DNA of 64,000 nucleotides from Thuidium tamariscinum (lineage: Eukaryota > Streptophyta > Bryopsida > Hypnales > Thuidiaceae): positions 44,173,682-44,237,681 of the forward strand of contig OX344749.2 of NCBI GenBank assembly GCA_947034885.2, written 5' to 3'. The notes beneath the pieces are model-generated. The model was not told the origin of the DNA. It worked only from the letters and a program-made list of their open reading frames with translations, and searched no databases. Positions 52,701 to 63,340 of this stretch are shown here, one piece after another. Numbering within the stretch: the first letter of the stretch is position 1; the number at the start of each line of letters is the position of its first letter. The position numbers and the translations under genes are program-made.

Positions 52701-53755
52701 CGCGACTGTATATCCGTCCTTAGGATGCGGTGGTTTGGAGAACTTACCCTTCAAGAACTTGTCCGTCCTTGAGGCTCCTCCTTCTCCCTCCTTAGGAAAC
52801 CCATACGCCTTCCTCCACAGCTCCGCTGTCCACCGGTTAGGAAGCGCCCTAACAGTCCGGCTCCACTCACTAGATTGATCCTCCATCACCTCCCGGACCA
52901 TGTCTTCGTCTTTGAGGTTCCATGGGCGCTGCAGCAACCCTAGGCAGCCAATCTGGGTCAGGTCCTCCTCCAAATAAGCGCGCTCCTTGGCATCCTTGGG
53001 CACTCCCGGAGTTACGGACTTTAGGTTCACGAAAACCGGATCCTCTGCTTCCTTGGACTTCCCCATCTCTCACTCAGATAGGCGCTCAAGGTTTCAAGAC
53101 GGATTATCTCACCACAAAATCCTCAACACACAACCAGCGCTCAAAGAAACCACGAGGTTCTCACTCAAAACCCTCTTCCTTCAAGCCGGCCGCGCGCCCT
53201 TCCGCGATACAGGAACCGGAAACTCTGTAGCCCTCGAAGACTCAAACTCCCGCCCTTGCAACACAAAAGAGCTCTCAAAAACACACTCAAGAAGCACCAA
53301 GACGAATCGCCACCAAATGAGAGTGACGACCCTTCCATCAACCATGACCCTTGGAATCCCAGAACTAGCCGTTTAACTGACAGTTCTGTGATTTCCGGAT
53401 GTCCCACCGTTAGGGTTTCATCCAATTTCTCCCGGCGGCGCCGCCTTTGCCGGTTAGGGTTTCGATGGCTCCTGGACAATTGGTGGTGGCCTTAGGATGA
53501 CATCTGGACCCTTCCACGATCCTAGGGCTGAACCCCAGATCCTCAATCCGGTTCCGGATTTTCCGGTTAGGTAAGGGTTTCTACTTCCCTTTCTTAACCT
53601 AATTATCCCAATTGGATGTCTCCAACTTCCACCTCTTCCTAATCTTCCTAATTTTCCCTATTCTTGACCCAAGAATCGAAAAATTTATCTAAGATTAACT
53701 TCCTTATTCCTAATTCTATACTAAATATTAAAAACCTGTATTCTAGGTTCCCACA
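49793..53755 (-). mobile_element. TCCGGA-rich inserted element, LTR-retrotransposon-like or related
   Basis: It splits the dead transposase-like gene: frame and sense connect across it (K-S-V before 49793, T-H-Y-M after 53757). The ends are TGTAGG and CCCACA, reminiscent of TG...CA retroelement termini, but no long direct terminal repeats and no clean target duplication could be seen. The word TCCGGAT is strikingly over-represented throughout. A 22-bp word containing GAGTGCCCAAACTCTGTACC is duplicated near 50027 and 50098. It has only one long ORF (minus strand) and no reverse transcriptase, so it would be non-autonomous. Confidence 0.6.
51390..53066 (-). CDS. 558-aa gag-like protein of the inserted element
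   Basis: Single intact ORF from an ATG at 53066. An N-terminal globular part of about 220 residues (RALPNRWTAELWRKAYGF; RPTRITTTIANTIFGALSG; HLYHSLDLLRDREATMYKS) resembles the plant transposon/gag-like domain often found near retroelements, by memory and weakly. A highly charged low-complexity stretch (Glu/Ser/Lys, about 225-290) comes next, then a coiled coil at about 310-370, and a basic Ser/Pro-rich tail ending in alternating KRKATAKRAR and acidic residues, suggesting nuclear localisation. No protease, reverse transcriptase, integrase or zinc knuckle is seen. The intact frame contrasts with the decayed gene it interrupts, so the insertion is younger. Host function cannot be excluded. Confidence 0.55.
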   Translation of the reverse strand: MGKSKEAEDPVFVNLKSVTPGVPKDAKERAYLEEDLTQIGCLGLLQRPWNLKDEDMVREVMEDQSSEWSRTVRALPNRWTAELWRKAYGFPKEGEGGASRTDKFLKGKFSKPPHPKDGYTVAECTSKRDRRVLEFLTPILYPERPTRITTTIANTIFGALSGDRKVSWGMVIRDHVGKLVTLAGKSKPTILSPFLFHLYHSLDLLRDREATMYKSASVMLKFDINPPPESESEEEREGKEGSKGPGSSEKERKQEKVPVSRKGKEPEVEEVKEDPVWPSDRKEDPLGIVIADLERIRKDQSGEREEIRKACILMGNISPSVLCERIEELLKNQDIGKWESRIAELSTQVRDLQGQLEKKSEESRRLSGESQAILKRIRDSIKIPGDVLNKAKLFDEEVHKAGPAVASKMVKVLVEFGERMERTLFEIREALQGAGLYPDPETGKEASQGKESVILVPEFKVASPLDSGKSKGKGLMEEKTPQAPKATSRLDLDVGEGATPGSQIRKQVQAEDQDQETPPSKVSEKSPKVPSTMKRKATAKRARESPIELESDQDESPE

Positions 53756-54379
53756 TCACTCATTACATGGTAAGTTCATTCTGTTTCTACATGCATGGTG
53801 AGCCCGAATGGGTTTAGGGTTGTCGGCTGTTCAGTTAAGATTAATAGGGTGTTCACAATCTGTTGGGAAGGGGTAACCTAAGTTCACATGAGCGAAATTG
53901 GAGTTTAGGGTTCAGGGTTGTTGTTCATGCGAAGCTAATGTTCTTCATTGGTGTCTTTGCAACATAACCTGGTGCGCCATGGTCCATGGTATGTGCAACA
54001 ATATGGGAGCCTCGCTGTTTGGAACAACTAAGGGATGGAGAAATCGCATCACGCAGCAAAGGCTGCTAATTAGCATCACACTCAGCATGGTGGCACTAAG
54101 GAAAGAACAAGTGCAATCGTCCAACAATATCAACATTGGTACAGAAACATTCAACATAGGTTTGTAAAGAAAGAGGAATTGTGTGAATCTAGGAACAATC
54201 AATCGTTGGAAACAGATGCTGCAGTGGTTGCGGACTTGCAGAAGAGGAGGAGGGATTATAATTCATTGGGCGGCTTAGATGCAGCTGGAAAATGGAGGGA
54301 GGGTAGAACACGAATAGGCAGGGCTTGGGTGAAACTTCCTTTGCAAGAGGGTGTCGAAGAAGAGGGTCACGACTTATGA
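53756..54379 (+). pseudogene. Dead transposase-like gene, second part
   Basis: After the insertion the gene resumes with T-H-Y-M and a possible donor (ATG|GTAAGTT). A last exon-like block begins at about 53957 (QHNLVRHGPWYVQQYGSL) and runs through two in-frame stops at 54029 (TAA) and 54071 (TAG) into an open C-terminal frame: GMEKSHH, then SAIVQQYQHWYRNIQ, then a charged tail, with stop at 54377-54379. The continuous sense through both stops shows this was once coding. Confidence 0.55.
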
Positions 54380-54702
54380 CTAGCAAGACTATAGAATTCT
54401 CTCCCTTCCTTTGTTGTTCACAACATACTTCAATGGAGAGATCAAATAGAGGAACCACATGTATTATATATTCAACCTCAAGTGTCCAAACTATATGTAT
54501 TTACATGTTGGTAACATTGTATGTGCTCAGTCTGTGAGTGAAAGTCATTTCAGAGGCTAAGATGTTCCACTTCGAGTACTCTAGGCTATATATTGCTTGC
54601 CCCCATCCCATTCCTACGGTTTGTTGTGATGGGATGTCCCCCCTTGTCCAATTCAAAATTTGAATGCCTTATGTTTTGATGACCTAGTTGTACCTAAAAG
54701 GG
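54380..54702. other. Short intergenic region
   Basis: Lies between two converging coding regions and must contain their 3' ends. Nothing else is seen. Confidence 0.5.
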
Positions 54703-55884
54703 TTAGGAAGTTGGTGTACTATCGGTACGATTGAATAGTACTGTCTCAACAGGTGGTGGCTTTGGAGTTGACTCTGACACCGTTACCGATGCTGATTCAG
54801 GCGGCCTTGTATGTCCTTTTCTTCTAGAAACTATTGGCAATGTCTCTCTAAAGTCTGCGATACCGCTTGTCGATCCGAGATTTGTGTGCTCTCCTAGCCC
54901 TGAATCCATTGGTGGTATCACACGTGGATCGACTTCCTGCAAGTCCATATCTTTGTCTGCTGGCTCTATGACTGCAAGACATACATTGAATGTTAGTATT
55001 GAGTCACTAATACTTTAATTGATACGAAACACAACCAGCCACCATTGAGTAACACAAATCAGCTCACCTAACTTCATGGGTGCTTTGGCCTCCAGCCTTT
55101 TCTTCATGTTGGAAACATCTTGCTCCATTATGGATGTAAGAGGAAACCCAAATTGAGCCATCCATGCTCTACTAAAAGGGGTCTCACAACATGGACACTC
55201 ATCTTTACTTTCTCCTAGCAAGGCGGCAATGCATATGGGGTGAAATCCCCAACCACAAGAAGCAATGATCATAGCCCGTGCTATAAATCCTTTCTTTGTA
55301 CAGCCCGCACATAATTTGGATATAGTATTCGACAACGGAGGGAGGGAATGAAACGCTGGATAGTCAAATACAGCTTTGGGTCTAAGAGTAACTGAAGCAG
55401 CTTTTACCTTTCGATACTTCTCTACAGCAATGGCAACACAGGTCTGGGAATGTGCCAATGCCTTCAATGACTTGGGCAGCGCCAGAGCTTCTAAACTTTG
55501 TATGCAATCCGCCGATTTTGAATGCATCGCCCTCATTGAAAGCACTTTGTCCATGAGTTCTCGTCCCTGCTTCAGCTTCTCCATGGATTCATCCCTCAAA
55601 CCTTGGCGTTGCATCATCGTCGACTCCACCAATAAAGTCGTGTATTGCGCCGATAGCGCAGCTTCGTCTGCCTCCGCAGCAGCCAGAGCCTCGGATGATT
55701 CCTTCAATACCTGAACAAGCTGGTTGTGGGACGTTTTTGCTTTATCTACCATTTCGAGGAAGCCACGGAGTTCGGATTCAGCTTTCAGTGTTGTTGCAGA
55801 AGCTCTCCGCCTGGTGAAATGTTTCGTGCTGCCATCTTGCCGCTTGGAATTGATTACGTCGCTGTTGGGAATAAGTGAAGACAT
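54703..55884 (-). CDS. Two-exon protein with coiled coil and RING-like zinc finger, unknown function
   Basis: Exons 55884-55068 and 54971-54703, joined at GT-AG in phase, give 361 aa. I start at the ATG at 55884 because the open frame upstream begins only with TTG. The N-terminal third is basic and Ser-rich. Helical coiled-coil regions follow at about 30-140. A cysteine pattern C-x2-C-x14-C-x4-H-x2-C-x10-C-x2-C (CAGC ... CGWGFHPIC ... CPCC) resembles a variant RING finger. The C-terminal tail is acidic and Pro-rich. The protein is not recognised. It sits between a dead transposon gene and a CACTA element on the same strand as the CACTA transposase, so it may be transposon cargo or an adjacent host gene. 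Confidence 0.55.
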
Positions 55885-57296
55885 AAGGCCCGCGCGATTG
55901 GTTTGGGGCTTTGAATGAGGTAAGTGACTGGAGATTAAACCGCACAAAGTCGCCAATTGCTCTCGAATTGCTATAGGACCTAATCTGTGTTGGTTGTGAC
56001 TCTTCTACTCCAATCGCGTCTTCCGCCTCTTGATTGCTTCCTTCACCCAATCATTATCAATACTGTGTACAAATGTGGCGAAACAAGCGCGTACACTAGT
56101 AGAAAACCTGGTTGTAGCCAACGTCATTTTTCAATGTTTCGGTGATTCTCGGCTACCTTGCACTACTATTTTGTTAAAGTCCAGCACTCTTGTTTCATAA
56201 AATCATTGAATAGAACACAGTCTGTTCTACTTGTGTTGACAACGTATCTTAATTCTGTTATGCGTCCAAATCCCGCTTGGATAAATGAACACGACGTTTC
56301 GAAAAACATGAAACCACTCTTTCAACAGGAGGATGTCGGCTTTACACCTATGTGACTTCGTGGAAAGTCACATTTGCAAATTTAGATGTCTATAATTGAC
56401 CCTTCGTAGTCCATGAACAATTTCAACGAAGTAACATGAGCATGCTACGGATGACATGGACTTCTCCTGGTCTTTCAAGGCAACATGTGTGTTCATATTT
56501 CTTTGTTCTTTTAATATGATTTCAGGTGTTCACATTTACGTGCGGTTATGTTCGTCAGAACATTAATACGTTCGACTCAATACAGATCAGATGTTATTGA
56601 CGTCCACTAGAAACAGAGGCATGTTCCCAGGAACGTCCTTAGAGCTTTAAGAACACATACATGTTGTTGCCACAAACATTCTGGAACGACATTTTCTGTT
56701 CTGTTAGAGGAAATGAAATTACGAACGCCAACCTCTACCTTCACGGCTTTCCTTCCGTCTTCACTATTAGAACTCATGTCTTCATATACTTCCTTAGAGA
56801 TTCATGACTACCTCAGCTATGTTACAGACGACAGCATTTTTAGTATGGTGACATGTAAGTAACCCTCCTCGCACATCTTACAATTGCCTCCTCTTCACAG
56901 TGCACCATTCTCATGACAGCTGACTCCGGCATTCTCTTCCTTCTCACAAATTTCTTCATATTTGCATTTCCTAGGTACATTCATTTCATAGAATTCATAT
57001 CAATGTTAAACATATCGTGTTTGGTGCATCATCTCTTGATGCACAGCCCTATTCACTTCCACCGCTATATGATGCATTCACTGATTGCATTTTCAAGTAC
57101 AATATATGCCCACTACTGCAAACTTCAACAACACTACGTCTGTTTGGTTGTCAATGTCTGGCAACGCTACTAAGTCCGTCATTACGATAACTACCACATG
57201 CTTTCACACTTACCTAACCTTTCATAGGCCCACAGCAACTACTTCACACTGCAAACTTAGCTCTGTGGATTCCTCAATTCCCTCCCTCCATCAGTT

Positions 57297-60200
57297 TCAA
57301 ACATGGAGACCGTCAAAATCAGCATCCCTACCTACTGCAAGAAATTCAATGTCAACCTTTTCGCTTCTGCTACTGCCACGGTGGCCTCTCACTTCTGTAC
57401 CGCAAATGACTTTCCAATCACCTCCGTTACCACTTCTGCGTTCAATGTCGTCTGAGAAGAAAACCTGCTGGTCAACATTGTGTTGGAAATGAAAAGGAAT
57501 CTGCCCCCAATGGCATGCAATTTGTGAAATTCCCTATTGCGAACCCATACTTGTTACGAATAATGTTCGCGTTTGTTGATCCTACTTTAGCTGGAATCCA
57601 TGAACACACTAACACAACACAACAGTGATTGTGATAGTTTAGTTCTAAAATCTCTTTAATCCACCCAACGTACGCCACAGTCTGCCAATTCCCTTGTCCG
57701 CTGGAAGACCTCCCCCTAGGAAGACGTGAAACAGAGGCTGCTACACCACTATCGCATGTCACTTTATCTTCTTCTGCGCTTTGCACAGGTAAGTGCATCC
57801 CATGGGCATACATGGCCCTATAAGTTGTAGCTATGATCTCAGGCTTCTTCGAGGCCTCCATAACATCTGCAGAAGGAATTTGCATGCCACGCCTTGCTTC
57901 TTCCACTGCTTCTCGCAGCCATTCTGCAAACTTCAACATATTCCTACATTCCTCTGGATATTGCATGAGGGCCTGCCATCCAAAACGACTAATAAAATTT
58001 GCCCTGAACTGCTGTCGGGTCATTCGCCTCTCTTCACATGCCATACAGTAAGCTCTGATTCACATTCACGAAAACATGTGAGTCGCTTCAAATAGTGCTT
58101 ACTTCCAACTTTACTACTACCACAACGTCTTCAACCTATAACTCCTGTTCCACAACGCGACTTTCTCTAACAAAGTATGAGAACCATTGTGCACATATAA
58201 TAACTGTTTCCCTACTTATGTATTGGTGGTTTTCAATAACATGATTTTGATGTCAACATTCGTACCACTTCCTCCTTCTCCCTTTCCTATTGGACTCTAC
58301 ATAGTATGACGATGCTTATTTCAACTGGAACAACTTCTGACAAGACTGCTGCCTTCCTTTAAAACAGAAATACACAAAAAAGGAAACTCACTGTCTCCAT
58401 TCCTCCAGATCTGTTGAGTTTGACAATACAAACTCATGAGCCCATTCACGAAATTCCTCTGACATTCGACGAGGCCACCCACTTCCTTGTACAACTTCGT
58501 CATTCATTCTTTGCTCCTCTTTATCATCCCACACACGACGGGATGTTCCTTCGAATCGTTGCAAGTACTCCGTACAATACCCTAATGTCTCAGACATTGC
58601 GTAACCTTCTGCCATACTAGCTTCTAGTCGAGCATATGTTCTCACATATTCCTTCAACGTTTTCATGTACCTCTCCATTGGATACATCCAACGACTATGA
58701 ACTAGTCCACATATATAAAGCTCTTCCACGAGATGAATCATCAAGTGTGACATAATGTCCATGAAAGTTGGTGGGAATTCCTTCTCCAACATGTAGAGAG
58801 CATCAGCTGCATCTGCCAAATCCGCATCCCTATCCGAGATTTTTATTTCTCTTGCACACAGCCTTCGAAATACACGGCTCACCTTCATCACTGCTTGCCT
58901 AACACCTTCACTGAGCACATTCCGCAGTGCCAAAGGCAAAATCTGTTTGCAACATTCCACGACATTCCAAAACTTTTTTTAAACACTCTCTAACAGTAAT
59001 TCTGCGTTCGCTATTAAAGCATCTCCCACTAACATACACCTGCCCTATACCTAACTATCGCAAGAACTCAATATTACTCCTCCTCAGACACTCCTAAACA
59101 TAGTACACGTTCATTACATGTCACGCAATAAGAAGTCTTCGTACAGAGAGCGAGAGAACAACAAAGTCATCTACACCTCATTGCTTTCTAACTAACTTAA
59201 ATTGCTTGATACTGTGTTAACCATGTCTAAACAACGTTCACTACATCATACCTGTTGCATTAGTATATGAAAGTCGTGTGTTTTCATGTATCTCAGCTTC
59301 CCTTCCTCCAGACATTTGTGTATGGCGCCTACAAATTGGCTTGGTGTTCTCAAGCTCTTAATTATCTCCATTACAGTGGTCTTCTCATTCCCATTCAGAA
59401 TGTATGGTGGTGTAGGCATGTGGAAGTCATCCCGATTGCTCTCACTTGGAGTAAGCCACAACTCTAGTCTAATTCGCAGAGCCTCCATATCTTGTCTGCT
59501 ACCAATTGAATCTTTCCCTCCCAGTAGTGTTTTTGTTAAATTCTCGCACAAGTTTTTCTCACAGTGCATAGGGTCTAACAAATGCTGAATGAGAAGATCC
59601 TGCAATAACACAACATACGCACACTGCCCATTAATCTCAAAAGAAATTGGAAATGCGAAATGCAGACCTTATACATCATATAGAATCCAATGTTGCTGGC
59701 TCCATAATTCAAGTACACATCCCTTCCCATTAAGCAGGTCGTTCACGAAATTCATATTCAATGTTTTTGAAATACAATGAAACTACCTTGTTCATTGAAA
59801 CATAAACCTCCTGCTCAACTACATCATGAGGGCATCCTCTTTGCATTTCATCCACTGCGCAGTTCACAAGTGCACACTCATCTTCTTGTACTTTAATTCT
59901 ATGAAAGTGAAGTTATCTTCATTCAGCAATTTCCTACTGCAGGATACACTTCTAAACTGAGATTGTCAGGTTGGAAAACCTCATTTTCTGTGTTCACTCC
60001 TTATAGATGACATCCAAGACTTGCAACAACAATATTGTGCACAGAGAATGCTGTTCACAATACACTGTACATGGTCATCCAAGTGATGAGAAGGTTCTCT
60101 TTGTTACTACAAACATGAAGTACATGAAGGTCCCTCTTCATAATTAGAACAATTCTCACCAAAATACATGGTCCACTGAAATTTCATGTTCAATACATAT

Positions 60201-62070
60201 GTCACATAATGACGACACATTGTCAACCACACCTCTCTCTCACCGTTGCTTACTCATACTCTTACAACACAGCACTTCCTCTGAATAACATTAGAAATTT
60301 CAATGTTCCACACTCCATTCCCTCTCCACAACACATTAACACTCACTGTCCAATAAGGGAGGTCGTTCAATGCACTCCTCCTCTTCACTCCGTGACTGTG
60401 GACTGGATCGTTGTCTCCCCCTTTTCGCCCCCCATTTGCAAGATATGCATCCCGTTCCTCACCGCACCTTTCCCGTTCATCTGCACTCATTCTTATAGGA
60501 GGTGGTCTGCTTTCAACCTTTCCATCAAATGACAAATTCCTACGATATGGGTGGCTTCTACGAGTCCAACGACGACTGCCACCATACACAATTTTCCTCC
60601 CCTTGTCTTTCTTAGCTGGATCAATATTGTTTCCTAATGCTGCCATTCTTGCATCTGTAAGAGGTCCACAAACTGTGCAAGCTTTGTAGCCATGTGTGCA
60701 CAAACCGGAGATTAAACCATAAGCAGGATAATCAGAAATTGTCCACATGAGAATGCCTCTTAAAGTGAAATGCCTTTCCCCTGTTGGCTTCGAGAAATCC
60801 TGAGCACGTACTCCTACCCAGAGTTCCTGGAACTCTTCAATCATAGGCCGTATGAAAACATCAATGTTCTCATTAGTGGGAGAAAATTTTCCTGATATCA
60901 AAATGCTCAATTGGATAAAAAACTTCTTGGTCACTAAGTGTGGTGGCAAGTTGTATATGAGCAACAGCACTGGCCATGTCGAGTGACTAGTGCTGTTGTG
61001 AGTAAATGGATTCACTCCATCCAAAGACATCCCAAACCTCAAATTCCTCACCTCCTGGCCAAATGAAGGATCAATATTACTATCAACATGTTTCCACGCT
61101 GGACTATCAGCGACTGACTTCATTACACCTTCCTCCAAGTTAGGATGCTCTGAATGGAATCTTAACATCTCAACAATTGCTGGTGAGCGAAACATCCTCT
61201 TAAGCCTAGGTATAATTGGGAAATGCCTTATTACCTTAGCTGGAATTACATCTGAACCTTCAACAAATCTGGGCTTGTCACACCTGGGATTTGGACACTC
61301 CTTCAAATTTGCTTTGTCACCGCGATATAAAACACAGCCCTCTGGACATGCATGTATAGTATTGTAATTCAGGCCCAACTTCCTAATCAACTTCTTCGCC
61401 TCATAATGGCTATTGGGTAACACATTCCTCGGAGGCAACAACACCGTCGACAAATACTTCAAAAGTTCGTCCATGAATGTGTTGCTTACGCCATGTATGA
61501 CAACCATGTTCACAAGAACAATGGTTGCCGATATAACGCTCACATTCACTCCGTTGTAGACAGCACGTGTAGTGCTCTCATACAGTTCTTCAACTACCTC
61601 CACAGTCTCTTCAGAATCCAAATTAGTCTGAAGCTCGTGCTCATCTCCAAGTTCACCTGCATGCAGTACTGAATCACTTATACAATCACCTTCATCTAAC
61701 GCATCAAAAAGTTGTTGCTGAATGTCATATTGTCATGGTAGGGATCCATGTGGCCAACATAATTGAATCTGTTCTCTTCGCCATCGCAAACATAGTCTGT
61801 CTCGAGCATTTCCCCAACATCATTCATCCATATCCCTTCATCTGGATATCCACCTTCGGGGTCTCCTCCTAACATAGACCTCATGAGAAATGGATCACGT
61901 CTGTGGACACGAAGGTGTCTCTTGATAGTTTGTACACTCTGTCGATGCCCACCATAGCATCTAGTACATAGGCAACGGAAGGCAGTGCAATTCTGCTCCC
62001 TGGCAACACGTTGTTCTGTTTCAAATATTAAATCTTCCATAGGGATATGTAAACCATGGGACCCTGACAT
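57297..62070 (-). pseudogene. CACTA TNP2-type transposase, frameshifted
   Basis: Exons on the minus strand: 62070 to about 61730, about 61730-60347, 59599-59252, 58942-58392, and 58054 to about 57490, continuing in another frame to 57297. The N-terminus carries CLCTRCYGG ... IKRHLRVHRRDP, the zinc-finger-like region seen before TNP2. The core has ACPEGCVLYRG, LRFGMSLDGVNPF, WPVLLLIYNLPP, SDYPAYGLISGL and HGYKACTVCG. LLDPMHCEKNLCENL follows, then the DUF4218-type block FPPTFMDIMSHLMIHLVEEL and the DUF4216-type block ending in KYGFAIGNF. All are diagnostic of CACTA (En/Spm) transposases. Two frame breaks are visible, near 61730 (exon 1 runs into TAG) and near 57490 (frame shifts, then QQVFFSDDIE). 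The splice sites remain good, so the decay is recent. Confidence 0.85.
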
Positions 62071-62881
62071 GTCTGAGGAAAAATTCTCTTTGAAATTGAA
62101 TGTTAATGCTTCTACCTTCACAACATTAGTAAGTGCATTACAACATCATCTTCAATGTAACGCATAATGACTGTGTTTCACACTGAACATTACACGCTCA
62201 GCAACCCAGAGTTCCATGAGCACATGAAACGTAGTTGCTTTCTCATAACACGTTGATGAAGACCACCTCCTGCACCAATAACCTGAACATCCATAGAATT
62301 CACAGTTGTCTCAGAAGACCAGTGACAAACACATACATGACTTTCACAGGTAATTCACTTTGCATTAAAAGCAACATAAACTGCTGCCATCTACCGTTGG
62401 CAACGTTCTTAGTATAAGAAAACTCCTTACTTCCGTCAATTCCACATTCCCTACCTGCATGTACCTCTCCATTGCATATCAATTACCAAGACCACATAAG
62501 CTTTGACATCAATGATGCTAGGAACAGCAACCGCTTAATGAAAAACAAGGTGCTACAAAACATGCATACAGACATGAAATTGTTTTATTTCCTCAAAGTA
62601 TGTGATGGACACCCACTACATTATGAACACGGCTCAAAGGCACTACAATATAACGCATTCATGATCTAAATTCTTCCATCTCCATTGTACCCACTCTTCT
62701 ACTTGAAATACACTGCTAACACATGTGTCCTACACATCTTCTGAACTACTGCTTCCTACTGCAGTCATTCAAAGTTTTCCTACTAGATAACATGTGAGCT
62801 GTAGAATGCACTACCAAACTCAATGCACTCCCATGTGTCCTATACCATACCAATGTCCTCTACAAAGATACACTGAATCTG

Positions 62882-63340
62882 TCATTTCTTTTTCATGGGC
62901 CCCAACATATTGTCTAGTGATACCTTCCTCTTCTGTGGTAAACTTGCCTTCACATCATACAAGTCACCCACTTCCTCTTGTTTTTGCTCAAGAGCATCTA
63001 ACATGCACTCTGCTTTCTCTATGCACTTCATTGTTTCCTTGAACCCTCTTTCAGCTTGGTCCATTAACTCCTTGATTTCCTTCAGTTCTTTGTTAATACT
63101 ATCCTGATATGCCACTTTCGTGACACTAACAAATGAGTGAGCCTCCGTCCTTTCCAAAGACTCCATGGAGCCCCCCTCATTCACTTCACCCTTCTTCTTT
63201 GACAATTTGGCTGACCCTACCTCAGGGATGAAATTGAAATTGACCACATCTTTTTCTCCTACCACTCTCCTAGTAATTGTCCTCCATTCTCCAATTTCTG
63301 AAGATGAGTTCTCTATAGGAATGATGCTCTTGTGGTCCAT
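62882..63340 (-). CDS. Small Lys/Glu-rich ORF upstream of the CACTA transposase
   Basis: 152 aa from an ATG at 63340. The protein is acidic and basic in alternation, with a predicted coiled coil at about 75-120 (ELKEIKELMDQAERG ... EKAECMLDALEQKQEE) and a basic C-terminus (QKRKV, PMKKK) that could serve as a nuclear signal. It lies upstream of the transposase on the same strand, within the element. It may be the first exon of a second CACTA protein (TNPA-like, DNA-binding) or a separate ORF. No family is recognised. Confidence 0.4.
   Translation of the reverse strand: MDHKSIIPIENSSSEIGEWRTITRRVVGEKDVVNFNFIPEVGSAKLSKKKGEVNEGGSMESLERTEAHSFVSVTKVAYQDSINKELKEIKELMDQAERGFKETMKCIEKAECMLDALEQKQEEVGDLYDVKASLPQKRKVSLDNMLGPMKKK

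Noticed and set aside
49793..53755. Helitron interpretation of the inserted element
   Set aside because: No CTRR end with a 3' hairpin and no TC start at a consistent end could be found; retroelement-like TG...CA ends fit a little better.
55885..55956. N-terminal extension of the RING-like protein
   Set aside because: The start codon there is TTG; an ATG at 55884 is available. A spliced upstream exon was not found.
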